Below are positions 28,445 through 36,912 of a stretch of DNA of 64,000 nt, piece by piece. Under the pieces are notes generated by a model that was not told the DNA's origin, ran no database searches, and saw only the letters and a program-made list of their open reading frames with translations. The translations under genes and the position numbers were made by a program. Origin of the DNA: Fimbriiglobus ruber (GTDB taxonomy: Bacteria > Planctomycetota > Planctomycetia > Gemmatales > Gemmataceae); contig NZ_NIDE01000005.1 in the NCBI RefSeq assembly GCF_002197845.1, positions 62,001 to 126,000 of the forward strand, given 5' to 3'. Each line of letters starts with the position of its first letter. Position 1 is the first letter of the stretch.

Positions 28445-28541
28445 GGCGGGCGGTCCTCGGGGGCGCGGCGGGCCTGGCGGAACAGGGGGCGGTCAACGAT
28501 CAACAGTCAACCCAGAGCGTTGCCCTGGGCTGAGCAGACCA

Positions 28542-28708
28542 CCCAGGGCGTTGCCCTGGGCTGAGAACCGTCAGTCCTTCGGACTGAAGAACAGCGGTTG
28601 TTGGTCCATCCGCCTAATGTTCGGCGGAAAAATTCTTCCGCAGTAGTGGTTCATAGCGTTCTTCAGTCCGAAGGACTGACGGTTCTCAGCCCAGGGCAAC
28701 GCCCTGGG
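28542..28708. repeat. Composite inverted repeat, family A copy 1 (nuoM/nuoN gap)
   Basis: Arms 28542-28592 and 28658-28708 are perfect reverse complements over 51 bases, with a 65-base spacer. Each arm is made of two small hairpins, CCCAGGGC-GTT-GCCCTGGG and CAGTCC-TTC-GGACTG. A further partial direct copy of the first hairpin lies at 28511-28534 with one mismatch in its stem. Confidence 0.95.
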
Positions 28709-28735
28709 GTTCGCCCGACGAACCCCAAACGGCAT

Positions 28736-30916
28736 CTACTTCTTGGGCGTCGGGGCCGGCGCGGCAGCCGGCGGTCCCTTCTCGTCGGCGCCCTTGGGAT
28801 TGCCGCCCTTGGGATTGCCGCCCTTGGGGTTCCCGCCTTTAGGATTGCCACCCTTGGGGTTTCCACCCCCGCCCGGGCCACCGGCGGCAGCCCCGAACGG
28901 CTGCGGCACCCCACCCCGGAACGGCGGAGCCGGGTTCTTGATCGGGCGGTCCTCGATCGACGCCCCGGCCGCCCGCTCGCGGGCCTGCAGGCCGATCGTC
29001 GCGACGACCGCCACATCGGCCTTCATGGTGTCGATGACCGGCTGGGGATAGACGCCGAGGTACAGGCAGGCGGCTGCAGGCAGGCCGAACGCGATCCACT
29101 CGCGGACGCTGAGGTCTTTGGGGGTACTGACAACGGCGGCCGGCTCCCGGAGCGGCCCGAAGACCACCCGGCGGATCATCGTGAGTACGTACCACGCGGA
29201 CAGGAAGACCCCGATCGCCGCGGCCGCCGCCAGACCGTACCCGGCGGCCCGCGTGTACGACGGGTCGAACAGACCGGCCAGCATCAGCATTTCGCTCACG
29301 AAGTTGTTCAGCCCCGGCAACCCGATGCCCGCGAGGGCGATCACGAACAGCAGGAACGTGAACGCCGGGTACTTCGCCATCAACCCGCCGTACTGGTTCA
29401 TGTCCAGCGTCCGGTACCGGTCGAGCAGGAACGCGAGCAACGCGAACATCGCCCCGGTCGCCAGCCCGTGGTTGACCATGTGCAGGGACGCACCCGTCAT
29501 CCCTTCGGTGTTTAAGGTAAACAGGGCGGCCACCAGGAACCCGAGGTGGGACACGCTGCTGTACGCGGTCAGGAGCTTGATGTCCTTCTGGGCGTACGCG
29601 CAGAACGCCCCGTACACGATCCCGGCCGCCCCGAGGGTGCCGAACACCGCCAGGCCGTAGGCCGCCGCCGGGTCCGGAGACAGGGGCAGGACGATCCGCA
29701 GGATGCCATACGTCCCGAGCTTGCCGAGCAGGGCAGCCAGCAGGACCGTCACCCCGATCGGCGCCTCGTTGTACGCGGCCGGCAGCCAGGTGTGGAACGG
29801 CACGATCGGCACCTTGACGGCAAACCCCGCCATCAGCGCGAAGAACAGCCACACCTGAACGGCCCGGTAGGAGGCGTTGTCGGCCGCGGCTGCCGCTTTC
29901 TCGTCTTCGGACCGCTTCAGTTCGCTCCGGGCGGCGTCCGCGGCCCGCCTGAGTTGGGCGTCCGCGGGGGCGGCGGCCGCCTTGGCGTCGGCGGCCTTCG
30001 CTACGTCGGCTTGAAAAGCGGCTTTCGCGGCCGTGTACCGCGCGCCGAAGTCCTTGAACTTCGCCCACGCCGAGACGCTCTTCATCAGCACCGGCAGCGA
30101 GAACGTCCGCGGGCCCGGTCGCGGCGCCAGATAGTGGCCGTTCGGCGGGTCGGCCGGCTGGTTGAAGTACGGCATCTTGCTGTCGCCGTACGGGTTCAGC
30201 GGGACCGGGTTGGTGAGGATCACGCCGATCAACCCGGTCAGGGTGATCAGGCTGCCGAACAGCGTGTACAGGAAAAACCGCCGGGCCGCGTCCCGCGGGG
30301 CCGGGCCGGAGCCCCAAGAGCCGATCAGGAAGAACGACGGGATCAACGTCAGCTCGAAAAACACGTAGAAGAGAACCACGTCGAACGCGGTGAACGCCCC
30401 GAGGAGGGCGGACTGGAGGACGAACAGCCAGGCGTAGAACCCGGCCGCCCGGTCGCCGATCGCGTCCCACGAGACCAGGACCGCCACGACGGTCATCAGG
30501 CTCGTGAGCAGCACGAGCCACACGTTCAGGCCGTCCAGCCCGATGAAGAACTGGATCGAGGTCGGCGCCTGGATGGTGGGCGGGTCGAGCGTGAACACGT
30601 CCCAATTGGTCGCGTTCGTGTCGGACTCGGGCGACCCGAGGACCGCCGGGTCACCCGGGACGAACAGCGGCGAGAACCCCGCCTCGCCCCGCTGCACGGC
30701 CCGGGCCATCGGGGTCTCGCCGCGGGCGGACAATACGGGGGCGGCGAACAGGACGACCCCGCCGGTCAGCACCAGGTGGGCGAGCGCCAGCCACAGCGCG
30801 AGCCGCCGCGGGTTCACCCCGCGCGTGCCGGCCAGGGCCAAGGCGAGCGCCCCGGCGAGCGGCGCGAGGACCACGGCCAACAGCGCGATCCGAAGGTATA
30901 TCGTTGGGTTGTCCAT
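28736..30916 (-). CDS. nuoM: NADH-quinone oxidoreductase subunit M, enlarged
   Basis: Antiporter-like membrane subunit of complex I. Core motifs are present (VKVPIVPFHTWLPAAYNEAP near residue 370, SSVSHLGFLVAALFTLN near 455). At 726 residues it is about 200 longer than E. coli NuoM. Two additions account for this: a soluble Ala/Lys-rich, probably helical insert between membrane segments (about residues 235-350) and a C-terminal tail after the last segment with five GGNPK pentapeptides, ending in a Pro/Ala/Lys stretch. The pentapeptides are coded by 15-base tandem units (28792-28866). ATG 30916; 30 bases after nuoL. Confidence 0.93.
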   Translation of the reverse strand: MDNPTIYLRIALLAVVLAPLAGALALALAGTRGVNPRRLALWLALAHLVLTGGVVLFAAPVLSARGETPMARAVQRGEAGFSPLFVPGDPAVLGSPESDTNATNWDVFTLDPPTIQAPTSIQFFIGLDGLNVWLVLLTSLMTVVAVLVSWDAIGDRAAGFYAWLFVLQSALLGAFTAFDVVLFYVFFELTLIPSFFLIGSWGSGPAPRDAARRFFLYTLFGSLITLTGLIGVILTNPVPLNPYGDSKMPYFNQPADPPNGHYLAPRPGPRTFSLPVLMKSVSAWAKFKDFGARYTAAKAAFQADVAKAADAKAAAAPADAQLRRAADAARSELKRSEDEKAAAAADNASYRAVQVWLFFALMAGFAVKVPIVPFHTWLPAAYNEAPIGVTVLLAALLGKLGTYGILRIVLPLSPDPAAAYGLAVFGTLGAAGIVYGAFCAYAQKDIKLLTAYSSVSHLGFLVAALFTLNTEGMTGASLHMVNHGLATGAMFALLAFLLDRYRTLDMNQYGGLMAKYPAFTFLLFVIALAGIGLPGLNNFVSEMLMLAGLFDPSYTRAAGYGLAAAAAIGVFLSAWYVLTMIRRVVFGPLREPAAVVSTPKDLSVREWIAFGLPAAACLYLGVYPQPVIDTMKADVAVVATIGLQARERAAGASIEDRPIKNPAPPFRGGVPQPFGAAAGGPGGGGNPKGGNPKGGNPKGGNPKGGNPKGADEKGPPAAAPAPTPKK
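28792..28866 (-). repeat. 15-bp tandem repeat coding for the NuoM tail
   Basis: Five 15-base units coding on the minus strand for Gly-Gly-Asn-Pro-Lys, with third-position differences between units. Confidence 0.9.
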
Positions 30917-30946
30917 GGCGGAAAGCTCTCGGCCCGTCCGGGCAGG

Positions 30947-32959
30947 TCAGCGGGTCGAGCGGAACACGATGACGGTGACGTAGACGGCCAACCCGAGCAC
31001 CATGCCCAGGGCGTAAAACTGCACGAGTCCGTTTTGCAGCGGCCGCAGGACGGCGCCGACGAACCGCGGGACGAAACTGATCAACTCGGCCAGCCAACTT
31101 ACCAGCACGTCGAACTGTCGGCCGGCGGTGGCCAGCCCCTCGGCCGGGCGGACCAGGGCTGCGGCATAGACCTCGTCCACGTACAACTTGTTCCGGGACA
31201 GGTTGAACACGCCGGTGAGTCCCGCCGGCACGTGTTCCGGGCCGCCCTTGCCGTACAGCCGCCACGCCAGCCCGATGCCGGCCAGGGCGACGATCGTGCT
31301 GACCGCGGCGACGGTCAGATTCAGGTGCGGGGTCGGGGGCTCGACCTCGCGGGCGCCGCCGGGGATGTTGCGGGCGAGTTCGTTCGCCTTCAGGATCGCG
31401 GGCGTCTTGGCCAGGAAGCCGCTGAAGCTGTGCCCGAGCGGTTCGGCGACCGCCCCGGCCCCGACGGCCCCGACGGCCAGCACGATCAGCGGGATGAGCA
31501 TCCCCCACGGCGATTCGTGGGCGTGGCCGTGGGCTTCCTCCGGAATCTTGACTTCGCCGAAGAACGTCAGGAAGTACGCGCGGAAGGTGTAGAACGCGGT
31601 CAACCCGGCCGTCACGACGGCCACGGCCAGGACGATCCAGTAAACGTCGTGGTTCGGCCCGTGCGCCTCGGCCGCTTCGTACAGGCTATCGAGGATCTGG
31701 TCCTTGCTCCAGAAGCCGGACAGCAGCGGGAACCCGGCGAGGGCCGCGGCCCCGGCGAGGAACGTCAGGTGCGTGACCGGCATGACCTTGCGGAGACCGC
31801 CGAACCGCCGCATGTCGATCACGTTCCCCATCGCGTGCATGACCGAGCCGGACCCGAGGAACAGGAGCGCCTTGAAGAAGGCGTGCGTGAACAGGTGGAA
31901 GATGGCGGCTGTCACGGCCAGGCTCGGCGCGACTTGCCCGCCGCACCCGAGGGCCATGAACATGAACCCGAGTTGGCTCACCGTCGAATACGCGAGAACC
32001 CGCTTCAGGTCTGTCTGGGCGACCGCGATGAACGCCGCGAGCAGGGCCGTCGCTCCACCGATCAGGGAGACGACGAGCTGGGCGTCCGGGGCCAGGACGA
32101 ACAGCGGCGAGCAGCGGGCGAGCAGGTAAACGCCGGCCGTCACCATCGTCGCCGCGTGGATCAGTGCGGAGACCGGCGTCGGGCCTTCCATCGCGTCCGG
32201 CAGCCAGACGTACAGCGGCAGCTGGGCCGACTTGCCGACCGCCCCGCAGAACAAGAGCAGGCAGGCGGCCGTCATCCGGTGGTGAGTTTCCGGGTGGTCG
32301 GCGATGTACTTGAAGAGGTCGTTCAGGTTCGTGTGGTAGTTGCCAGTTTGCCAGAGCAGGAAGATGCCCAGGATCAGCCCCACGTCCCCGAGCCGGGTAA
32401 CGAGGAACGCTTTGCGTGCAGCGGCGGCGGCCGACGGCTTCGCGTAGTAATACCCGACGAGCAGGTAGCTACAGAGGCCCACCCCTTCCCACCCGGCAAC
32501 TAACAGGAAGAAGTTATTCGCCAGCACCAGCAGGCACATGGCGAACACGAACAGGCTCATCACCGAAAAGTACCGGGCGTACCCCTCGTCCCCGTGCATG
32601 TAACTGGCCGAGAAGATCGCGATCCAGGTGGCGACGAACGTGATTGTCGCCAGCATGATGGACGACAGTGGGTCGACGGTGATCGAGAAGCTGACGTCGA
32701 AACTGCCGGCCCCGAACCAGATGTAAGCCGGGTCGTAGGAGAGCGCGGGCAGTGTGAACGCGATCTGCTCGCCTTCCGCCCCGGCGACCTTGACGAGCCC
32801 GAGCAGCGCGAAAACGGCGCTGCCGGCAAACGCGAGGACGGTCGGGACGTGGGCGTAGTGGGCGATCTTGTGGCCCGCGGCTCCCATCAGCGCCGCGACG
32901 ATGGCGGCCGCGAGCGGGAGCAGGAGGGCAACGAGTGCGTAGCCGGTCGGGTCAGACAC
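30947..32959 (-). CDS. nuoL: NADH-quinone oxidoreductase subunit L
   Basis: Largest antiporter-like membrane subunit of complex I, carrying the lateral helix. The 670 residues show the conserved blocks WEGVGLCSYLLVGYYY, LPDAMEGPTPVSALIHAATMVTAG and AYSTVSQLGFMFMALG. The start is a GTG at 32959, which lies inside the end of nuoK (8-base overlap), so translation of the two is likely coupled. About 12-16 membrane segments; the C-terminal part has the long amphipathic and final membrane helix as expected. Confidence 0.95.
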   Translation of the reverse strand: MSDPTGYALVALLLPLAAAIVAALMGAAGHKIAHYAHVPTVLAFAGSAVFALLGLVKVAGAEGEQIAFTLPALSYDPAYIWFGAGSFDVSFSITVDPLSSIMLATITFVATWIAIFSASYMHGDEGYARYFSVMSLFVFAMCLLVLANNFFLLVAGWEGVGLCSYLLVGYYYAKPSAAAAARKAFLVTRLGDVGLILGIFLLWQTGNYHTNLNDLFKYIADHPETHHRMTAACLLLFCGAVGKSAQLPLYVWLPDAMEGPTPVSALIHAATMVTAGVYLLARCSPLFVLAPDAQLVVSLIGGATALLAAFIAVAQTDLKRVLAYSTVSQLGFMFMALGCGGQVAPSLAVTAAIFHLFTHAFFKALLFLGSGSVMHAMGNVIDMRRFGGLRKVMPVTHLTFLAGAAALAGFPLLSGFWSKDQILDSLYEAAEAHGPNHDVYWIVLAVAVVTAGLTAFYTFRAYFLTFFGEVKIPEEAHGHAHESPWGMLIPLIVLAVGAVGAGAVAEPLGHSFSGFLAKTPAILKANELARNIPGGAREVEPPTPHLNLTVAAVSTIVALAGIGLAWRLYGKGGPEHVPAGLTGVFNLSRNKLYVDEVYAAALVRPAEGLATAGRQFDVLVSWLAELISFVPRFVGAVLRPLQNGLVQFYALGMVLGLAVYVTVIVFRSTR

Positions 32960-33374
32960 GGACGGGTTCCTCCGTGGCGGCGGGCTTCCGGCCGGCGGTG
33001 GGCAACTTGGGGTCGTCCAGCGGTTTGGGCTCGACCGGCAGCGGTTCGGTGTCGACCGTGGCCGACAGCCCTTCCTCGCGGAGGCTTTGCCACGCGCCGG
33101 AGTCGAGCGTCTTCCCGCGGCGGTACATGGTGAGGAAGAGAGCCAGGGCCAAGCCCGCCTCGCACGCGGCGACGGTGATGACGAACAGGGCGAAGACCTG
33201 CCCGTTGATCGTGCCGTGGTAGCGGCCGAACGCGAGCAGGTTCAGGACGACGCCCTGGAGCATCATCTCCGAACAAAGGAACATGGTGATCAGGTTCCGG
33301 CGGGACAGAAACCCGACCAGCCCGATCCCGAACAGCACGGCCCCGACGGCCAGATAGTGCCAGAGCGAAATCAC
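32952..33374 (-). CDS. nuoK: NADH-quinone oxidoreductase subunit K
   Basis: Small membrane subunit of complex I (three helices) with the conserved Glu residues of proton transfer in SEMMLQGVVLNL and ACEAGLALAL. It is 140 residues, about 40 longer than the E. coli protein, because of a soluble Pro-rich C-terminal tail. The start is a GTG at 33374 that overlaps the nuoJ stop by four bases, and its end overlaps nuoL, the usual tight nuoJKL arrangement. Confidence 0.95.
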   Translation of the reverse strand: MISLWHYLAVGAVLFGIGLVGFLSRRNLITMFLCSEMMLQGVVLNLLAFGRYHGTINGQVFALFVITVAACEAGLALALFLTMYRRGKTLDSGAWQSLREEGLSATVDTEPLPVEPKPLDDPKLPTAGRKPAATEEPVRV

Positions 33375-34495
33375 GCCGCGCCCCCCTGTTTACGGTGGGC
33401 GATGGCGACCGCCCCGATGGTGGCGACGAGGAGCAGGGTTCCGGCCATTTCGACCGCCAGCAGGTGTTCGGAATAAAGGGCGTACCCGATCGCCGCCACG
33501 TTCCGGGCGGGCAAGTCGCCGCGGCCGGCGAGTCGCAGCACGTCGTTCCGCAGGACGAGGAGCTGGTCGTGGGCTGCGTTCAGGTCCGGGTTCGGTCCCA
33601 GGAGCAGGTTCTCGATGTCGTCGAAGGTCTGTTGGCTCTTAATCTTCAGCGCCTGGGTTTGCTTGGCCGTGGTCGGCGGGAACGGGACGGCCCGCGTGGG
33701 TCGGGCCACGTCCGCCGGGATCGACTGGCCGGCTTCCGCGGACGACGTCCCGATGAGGGCGAGGCGGTCGCGCGTCTTGGCGTTGAAGTCGCGGCCGAGC
33801 AGTTCGTCTTTTGTCCCTGATTTCGCGGCCCGATCGAGTTCCGTGGCGATCTCCCGGAGGATGGCCTTGTCGGTCATACCCGGCGGGGCGGACGGGAGGG
33901 GGAAGCCGTCGACCGGGCTCTCGCCCGCGTCGGCCGCGGCGGGGGAACTCAGGTACAGCGTAAACAACACCAGCCCGGCGAACGCCAGTCCACCGAGACT
34001 GCCGAGCAGCGGCTCGCGGCTCCGGTCGTTTTCGTCGGACGGCCCGCCCGCGTGCGACAGCATCAGCACGAACAGGAACGTCACGATGATCGCGCCGGCG
34101 TAGATGATGATGGTCGCGGCCATCAGGAACGGCGCGGCGAGGAGCAGGAACAAGCCGCACGAACTGAGGATGACGAAGGCGAAGGCCATCGCGCCGCGGG
34201 CGGGATTCTTTTGCGTGACTAGGATGCCGCCGAACAGCACCGCCCCGCCCGAGAAGAGCCAGAACAACACCTGCCCGACGATGTCCCCCGCCGGCTTTCC
34301 GAACGCGGTGTAGAGGAACGCGCCAGTCGCGACCGCCGAGGCGATGGCGAGGAAGGTTCCGAGCGCGACCGACCGGCCGCGGGGCCGGGGGAGCAGGAAG
34401 TAGAATCCGAGCGTCCCGAGGACGACGGCCGCGGCCACCTGCCCGGAGGCGACGCGACCGGCGGGAGTGTCGAAGATCGCGGCTAGTGGGGTCAT
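33371..34495 (-). CDS. nuoJ: NADH-quinone oxidoreductase subunit J, with large soluble insert
   Basis: Membrane subunit of complex I. Membrane segments with the NuoJ signature (VILSSCGLFLLLAAPFLMAATIIIYAGAI, near residues 110-140) are normal, but the protein is 374 residues, twice the usual length. The extra part is a soluble, mostly helical region of about 140 residues (roughly 190-330: TDKAILREIATELDRA ... QQTFDDIENLLLG) placed before the last membrane helix. A CRP-like palindrome lies just upstream of ATG 34495. Follows nuoI by 132 bases. Confidence 0.92.
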   Translation of the reverse strand: MTPLAAIFDTPAGRVASGQVAAAVVLGTLGFYFLLPRPRGRSVALGTFLAIASAVATGAFLYTAFGKPAGDIVGQVLFWLFSGGAVLFGGILVTQKNPARGAMAFAFVILSSCGLFLLLAAPFLMAATIIIYAGAIIVTFLFVLMLSHAGGPSDENDRSREPLLGSLGGLAFAGLVLFTLYLSSPAAADAGESPVDGFPLPSAPPGMTDKAILREIATELDRAAKSGTKDELLGRDFNAKTRDRLALIGTSSAEAGQSIPADVARPTRAVPFPPTTAKQTQALKIKSQQTFDDIENLLLGPNPDLNAAHDQLLVLRNDVLRLAGRGDLPARNVAAIGYALYSEHLLAVEMAGTLLLVATIGAVAIAHRKQGGAA

Positions 34496-34503
34496 TCGCG
34501 GCT

Positions 34504-34519
34504 CGTGAATTCGTTCACA
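34504..34519. promoter_or_regulatory. CRP/FNR-type half-perfect palindrome upstream of nuoJ
   Basis: CGTGA-N6-TCACA, one base off the TGTGA-N6-TCACA consensus, nine bases before the nuoJ ATG. In this place it would overlap the ribosome binding region, so it might act at RNA level or be chance. Confidence 0.3.
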
Positions 34520-34627
34520 AAGTCAGTGATTGTGGTATGGACTCGACCCGCGGGCGTCAGCCCTGGGTCGGCGACGGGGTCGGGAATCCGGTGGTTTTCA
34601 CTGCGAAACTGGGGCGGCGGGCGCGTT

Positions 34628-35191
34628 TTACTTTTGGGGCGGCGCCTCGGAGGCCGGGCCGAGTTTCCCGGCCTGTGTGCGGACGGGGTCGGTCCCCGCC
34701 TTGGTGGTCATGTCGAAGACACTGAGCAGCTTTTCCTTGTCGAAGATCATCTGTTCGCGGCTGAGCCCGGTCAGGTCGTAGAGGGTGGTGAGTTCGATCG
34801 CGTCGACCGGGCACGCCTCCTCGCACATCCCGCAGTAGATGCAGCGGAGTTCGTCGATGACGAACGTCTCGGGGTACTTCTCGCGATCGGTCCAGCCGAC
34901 GGGCGCGGGGGCGGCGACGATGTCGATGCAGTGGGCAGGGCAGGCGGTCGCGCACATGTAGCACGCCACGCACTTCACGTGACCGTCGTGGTCGCGGTTG
35001 AGCCGGTGAACGCCGCGGTAATTCGCGGGCAACTTCGGCTCCTGCTCCGGGTACTGCTCCGTGACCTTCTTCTGGAACATGTGGCTGATGGTGGTCGTCA
35101 GCCCGTCCATCACGAGTGGTAGGTAGAGCTGCCCGAACAGGCCGAGTTTCGGTTCCTGCACCCACTTCACGTCTTGTTCGGCGATCGGCAT
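34628..35191 (-). CDS. nuoI: NADH-quinone oxidoreductase subunit I (two 4Fe-4S clusters)
   Basis: Peripheral-arm subunit of complex I with clusters N6a and N6b. Two ferredoxin motifs are complete: Cys74, 77, 80 with Cys84, and Cys117, 120, 123 with Cys127, each followed by Pro. The 187-residue length is normal. ATG 35191. It lies downstream of nuoH, but separated from it by 211 bases that hold an inverted-repeat element. Confidence 0.96.
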   Translation of the reverse strand: MPIAEQDVKWVQEPKLGLFGQLYLPLVMDGLTTTISHMFQKKVTEQYPEQEPKLPANYRGVHRLNRDHDGHVKCVACYMCATACPAHCIDIVAAPAPVGWTDREKYPETFVIDELRCIYCGMCEEACPVDAIELTTLYDLTGLSREQMIFDKEKLLSVFDMTTKAGTDPVRTQAGKLGPASEAPPQK

Positions 35192-35234
35192 GATCTTGTC
35201 CCGCAGGTCCGAAGTCCGAAGAACATTGTGTTTC

Positions 35235-35393
35235 CCGCCCCTCTGGGGCGGCCGGGCGTAGACCCGGGCGGGAGCCCGGGGACACCTGCCCGAGTCATCA
35301 TCCCGAATCAGTCTGATTGAGCAGGCGTGCGGTCGGCGCCCGGTGTCCCCGGGCTCCCGCCCGGGTCTACGTTAGGCCGCCCCGGAGGGGCGG
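35235..35393. repeat. Composite inverted repeat, family C (nuoH/nuoI gap)
   Basis: Arms 35235-35286 and 35342-35393, 52 bases each, with four mismatches, spacer 55 bases. Inside the arms are smaller palindromes (CCGCCCC...GGGGCGG and CCCGGGCGGGAGCCCGGG). Confidence 0.92.
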
Positions 35394-35402
35394 AAAACCA
35401 AC

Positions 35403-36614
35403 CTACACCCCCACCGTCTCCCGCACCGCGTGCTTCGCCGGCCGCCGCGGCAGGTTGTTCGGTCCGCCGCTCCGGGCCGCGATGAACCCCGCCCCGACGA
35501 ACAGCGCCAGCGACATCCCGGTCAATGACACCAACGGCAGGTTGAACTGGCGGACGATCAGCGCTGCGACCAGGTGCAGCAGCGCCAGCGGCATCATCAC
35601 CTTCCACGCCAGGGTCATGAGCTGGTCGAACCGGAAGCGGGGGATCGTCCAGCGGACGAGCAGGTAGAGTCCCACGAAGGCCGTCATCTTGCCGCCGAGG
35701 ATGGCCGTCTTGAGGACGGCCGAGCCGATCGGGTCGGTGACGAGGTCTTCCACCCCGAACAGGCTCCAGCCGCCCCAGAACAGGATCGACATCAGGAAGC
35801 TGGTCGTGATCATGTGGATGTATTCGGCCATCAGCATCAGGCCGAGCTTCATGCTGCTGCTGTATTCGGTGTGGTAGCCGCCCACGAGTTCCTGTTCGGC
35901 TTCCGGCAGGTCGAACGGCAGGCGGTTACATTCGGCGTACACGCTGGTCATGAACAGGAGGAACGCCAGCGGCTGGTAGAACAGGTTCCACCCGTGCTTG
36001 GCCTGCCACGCGATGATCGTTTCCAGGTTCATCGACCCGGCGAACAGCAGCACGCCGACGACCGACATGCCGAGCGGGATCTCGTAGCTGATGATCTGGG
36101 CGGACGACCGGAGCGAGCCGAGCAGAGAATACTTGTTGTTGGCCGACCAGCCCGCCAGGATCACGCCGTACACGGCCAGCGACCCGATGGCGAACGAGTA
36201 CAGGATGCCGATGTCCAGGCCCGGCACGATCACCATCGAAAAGTGGCTGGCGTACTCGGCTTGCGTCTCGTTGAATGCGGCCAGCGTCTCCTGCGGCCCC
36301 GGCGGGGCGACCGTGGTGCCGACCGGGACGACCGCCAGCGCCAGGAGCGCGGTGCTGAACGCGACAATCGGGGCCAGCACGAAGAAGATCTTGTCCACGT
36401 GGGACGGGATGACTTCTTCCTTGAGGAAGAGCTTCCCGCCGTCCGCGATCGGCTGGAGCAGGCCGAACGGCCCGACGCGGTTCGGCCCGAGCCGGTCCTG
36501 CACCCACGCGGCCACCTTCCGCTCGGCCAGGATCAGGTACGCGACGAACCCCTGAGTGAAGGCGATCACGCCCGCGATCAGCAGTCCGGTATACAGCAGG
36601 TTGAACTCGGGCAT
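35403..36614 (-). CDS. nuoH: NADH-quinone oxidoreductase subunit H
   Basis: Membrane subunit at the junction of the two arms of complex I, lining the quinone site. The 403-residue product has eight or nine membrane segments and the conserved motifs AWVQDRLGPNRVGPFGLLQPIADGGKLF (residues 34-60), and ECNRLPFDLPEAEQELVGGYHTEYSS. ATG 36614 is preferred over the GTG two codons upstream by family comparison. The C-terminal tail (Arg/Pro-rich) is longer than in E. coli (325 residues). Confidence 0.95.
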   Translation of the reverse strand: MPEFNLLYTGLLIAGVIAFTQGFVAYLILAERKVAAWVQDRLGPNRVGPFGLLQPIADGGKLFLKEEVIPSHVDKIFFVLAPIVAFSTALLALAVVPVGTTVAPPGPQETLAAFNETQAEYASHFSMVIVPGLDIGILYSFAIGSLAVYGVILAGWSANNKYSLLGSLRSSAQIISYEIPLGMSVVGVLLFAGSMNLETIIAWQAKHGWNLFYQPLAFLLFMTSVYAECNRLPFDLPEAEQELVGGYHTEYSSSMKLGLMLMAEYIHMITTSFLMSILFWGGWSLFGVEDLVTDPIGSAVLKTAILGGKMTAFVGLYLLVRWTIPRFRFDQLMTLAWKVMMPLALLHLVAALIVRQFNLPLVSLTGMSLALFVGAGFIAARSGGPNNLPRRPAKHAVRETVGV

Positions 36615-36717
36615 AATCACTCACTCTTCACAAGGACCGGGTCGCACCCCGATTCCTGATTTCCGACGCGATCCTTGTCCTTGGCGTATGGCCGGAGAAC
36701 GCACCTAACCACGGTAC

Positions 36718-36824
36718 TCTTCAGTCCGAAGGACTGGTGGTTCTCAGCCCAGGGCAACGCCCTGGGTTAAGATGTCCCAGGGCGTTGCCCTGGGCTGAGA
36801 ACCACCAGTCCTTCGGACTGAAGA
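36718..36824. repeat. Composite inverted repeat, family A copy 2 (nuoG/nuoH gap)
   Basis: Perfect 49-base arms 36718-36766 and 36776-36824 around a nine-base spacer. Same two-hairpin arms as copy 1, differing from it in two bases between the hairpins. Confidence 0.95.
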
Positions 36825-36857
36825 ACTGCGGCCGTGCTTTCCAACACGATCCGTCAT

Positions 36858-36901
36858 CCGGTAATCGGGCCTCACATCCCCGGTAATCGGGCCTCACATC
36901 C
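36858..36901. repeat. 22-bp tandem duplication after nuoG
   Basis: Two perfect adjacent copies (36858-36879 and 36880-36901) starting CCGGTAATCGGG, 11 bases past the nuoG stop. Noncoding. Confidence 0.9.
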
Positions 36902-36912
36902 CTTCTTGCCCA

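Noticed and set aside
28511-28534. Third arm copy of the family A repeat next to copy 1
   Set aside because: It is only a partial direct copy of the first hairpin with one change; counted as part of the element and not as a separate locus.
29546-32503. 985-codon open frame on the plus strand across nuoM and nuoL
   Set aside because: Antisense to well-conserved complex I genes; composition of a shadow frame.
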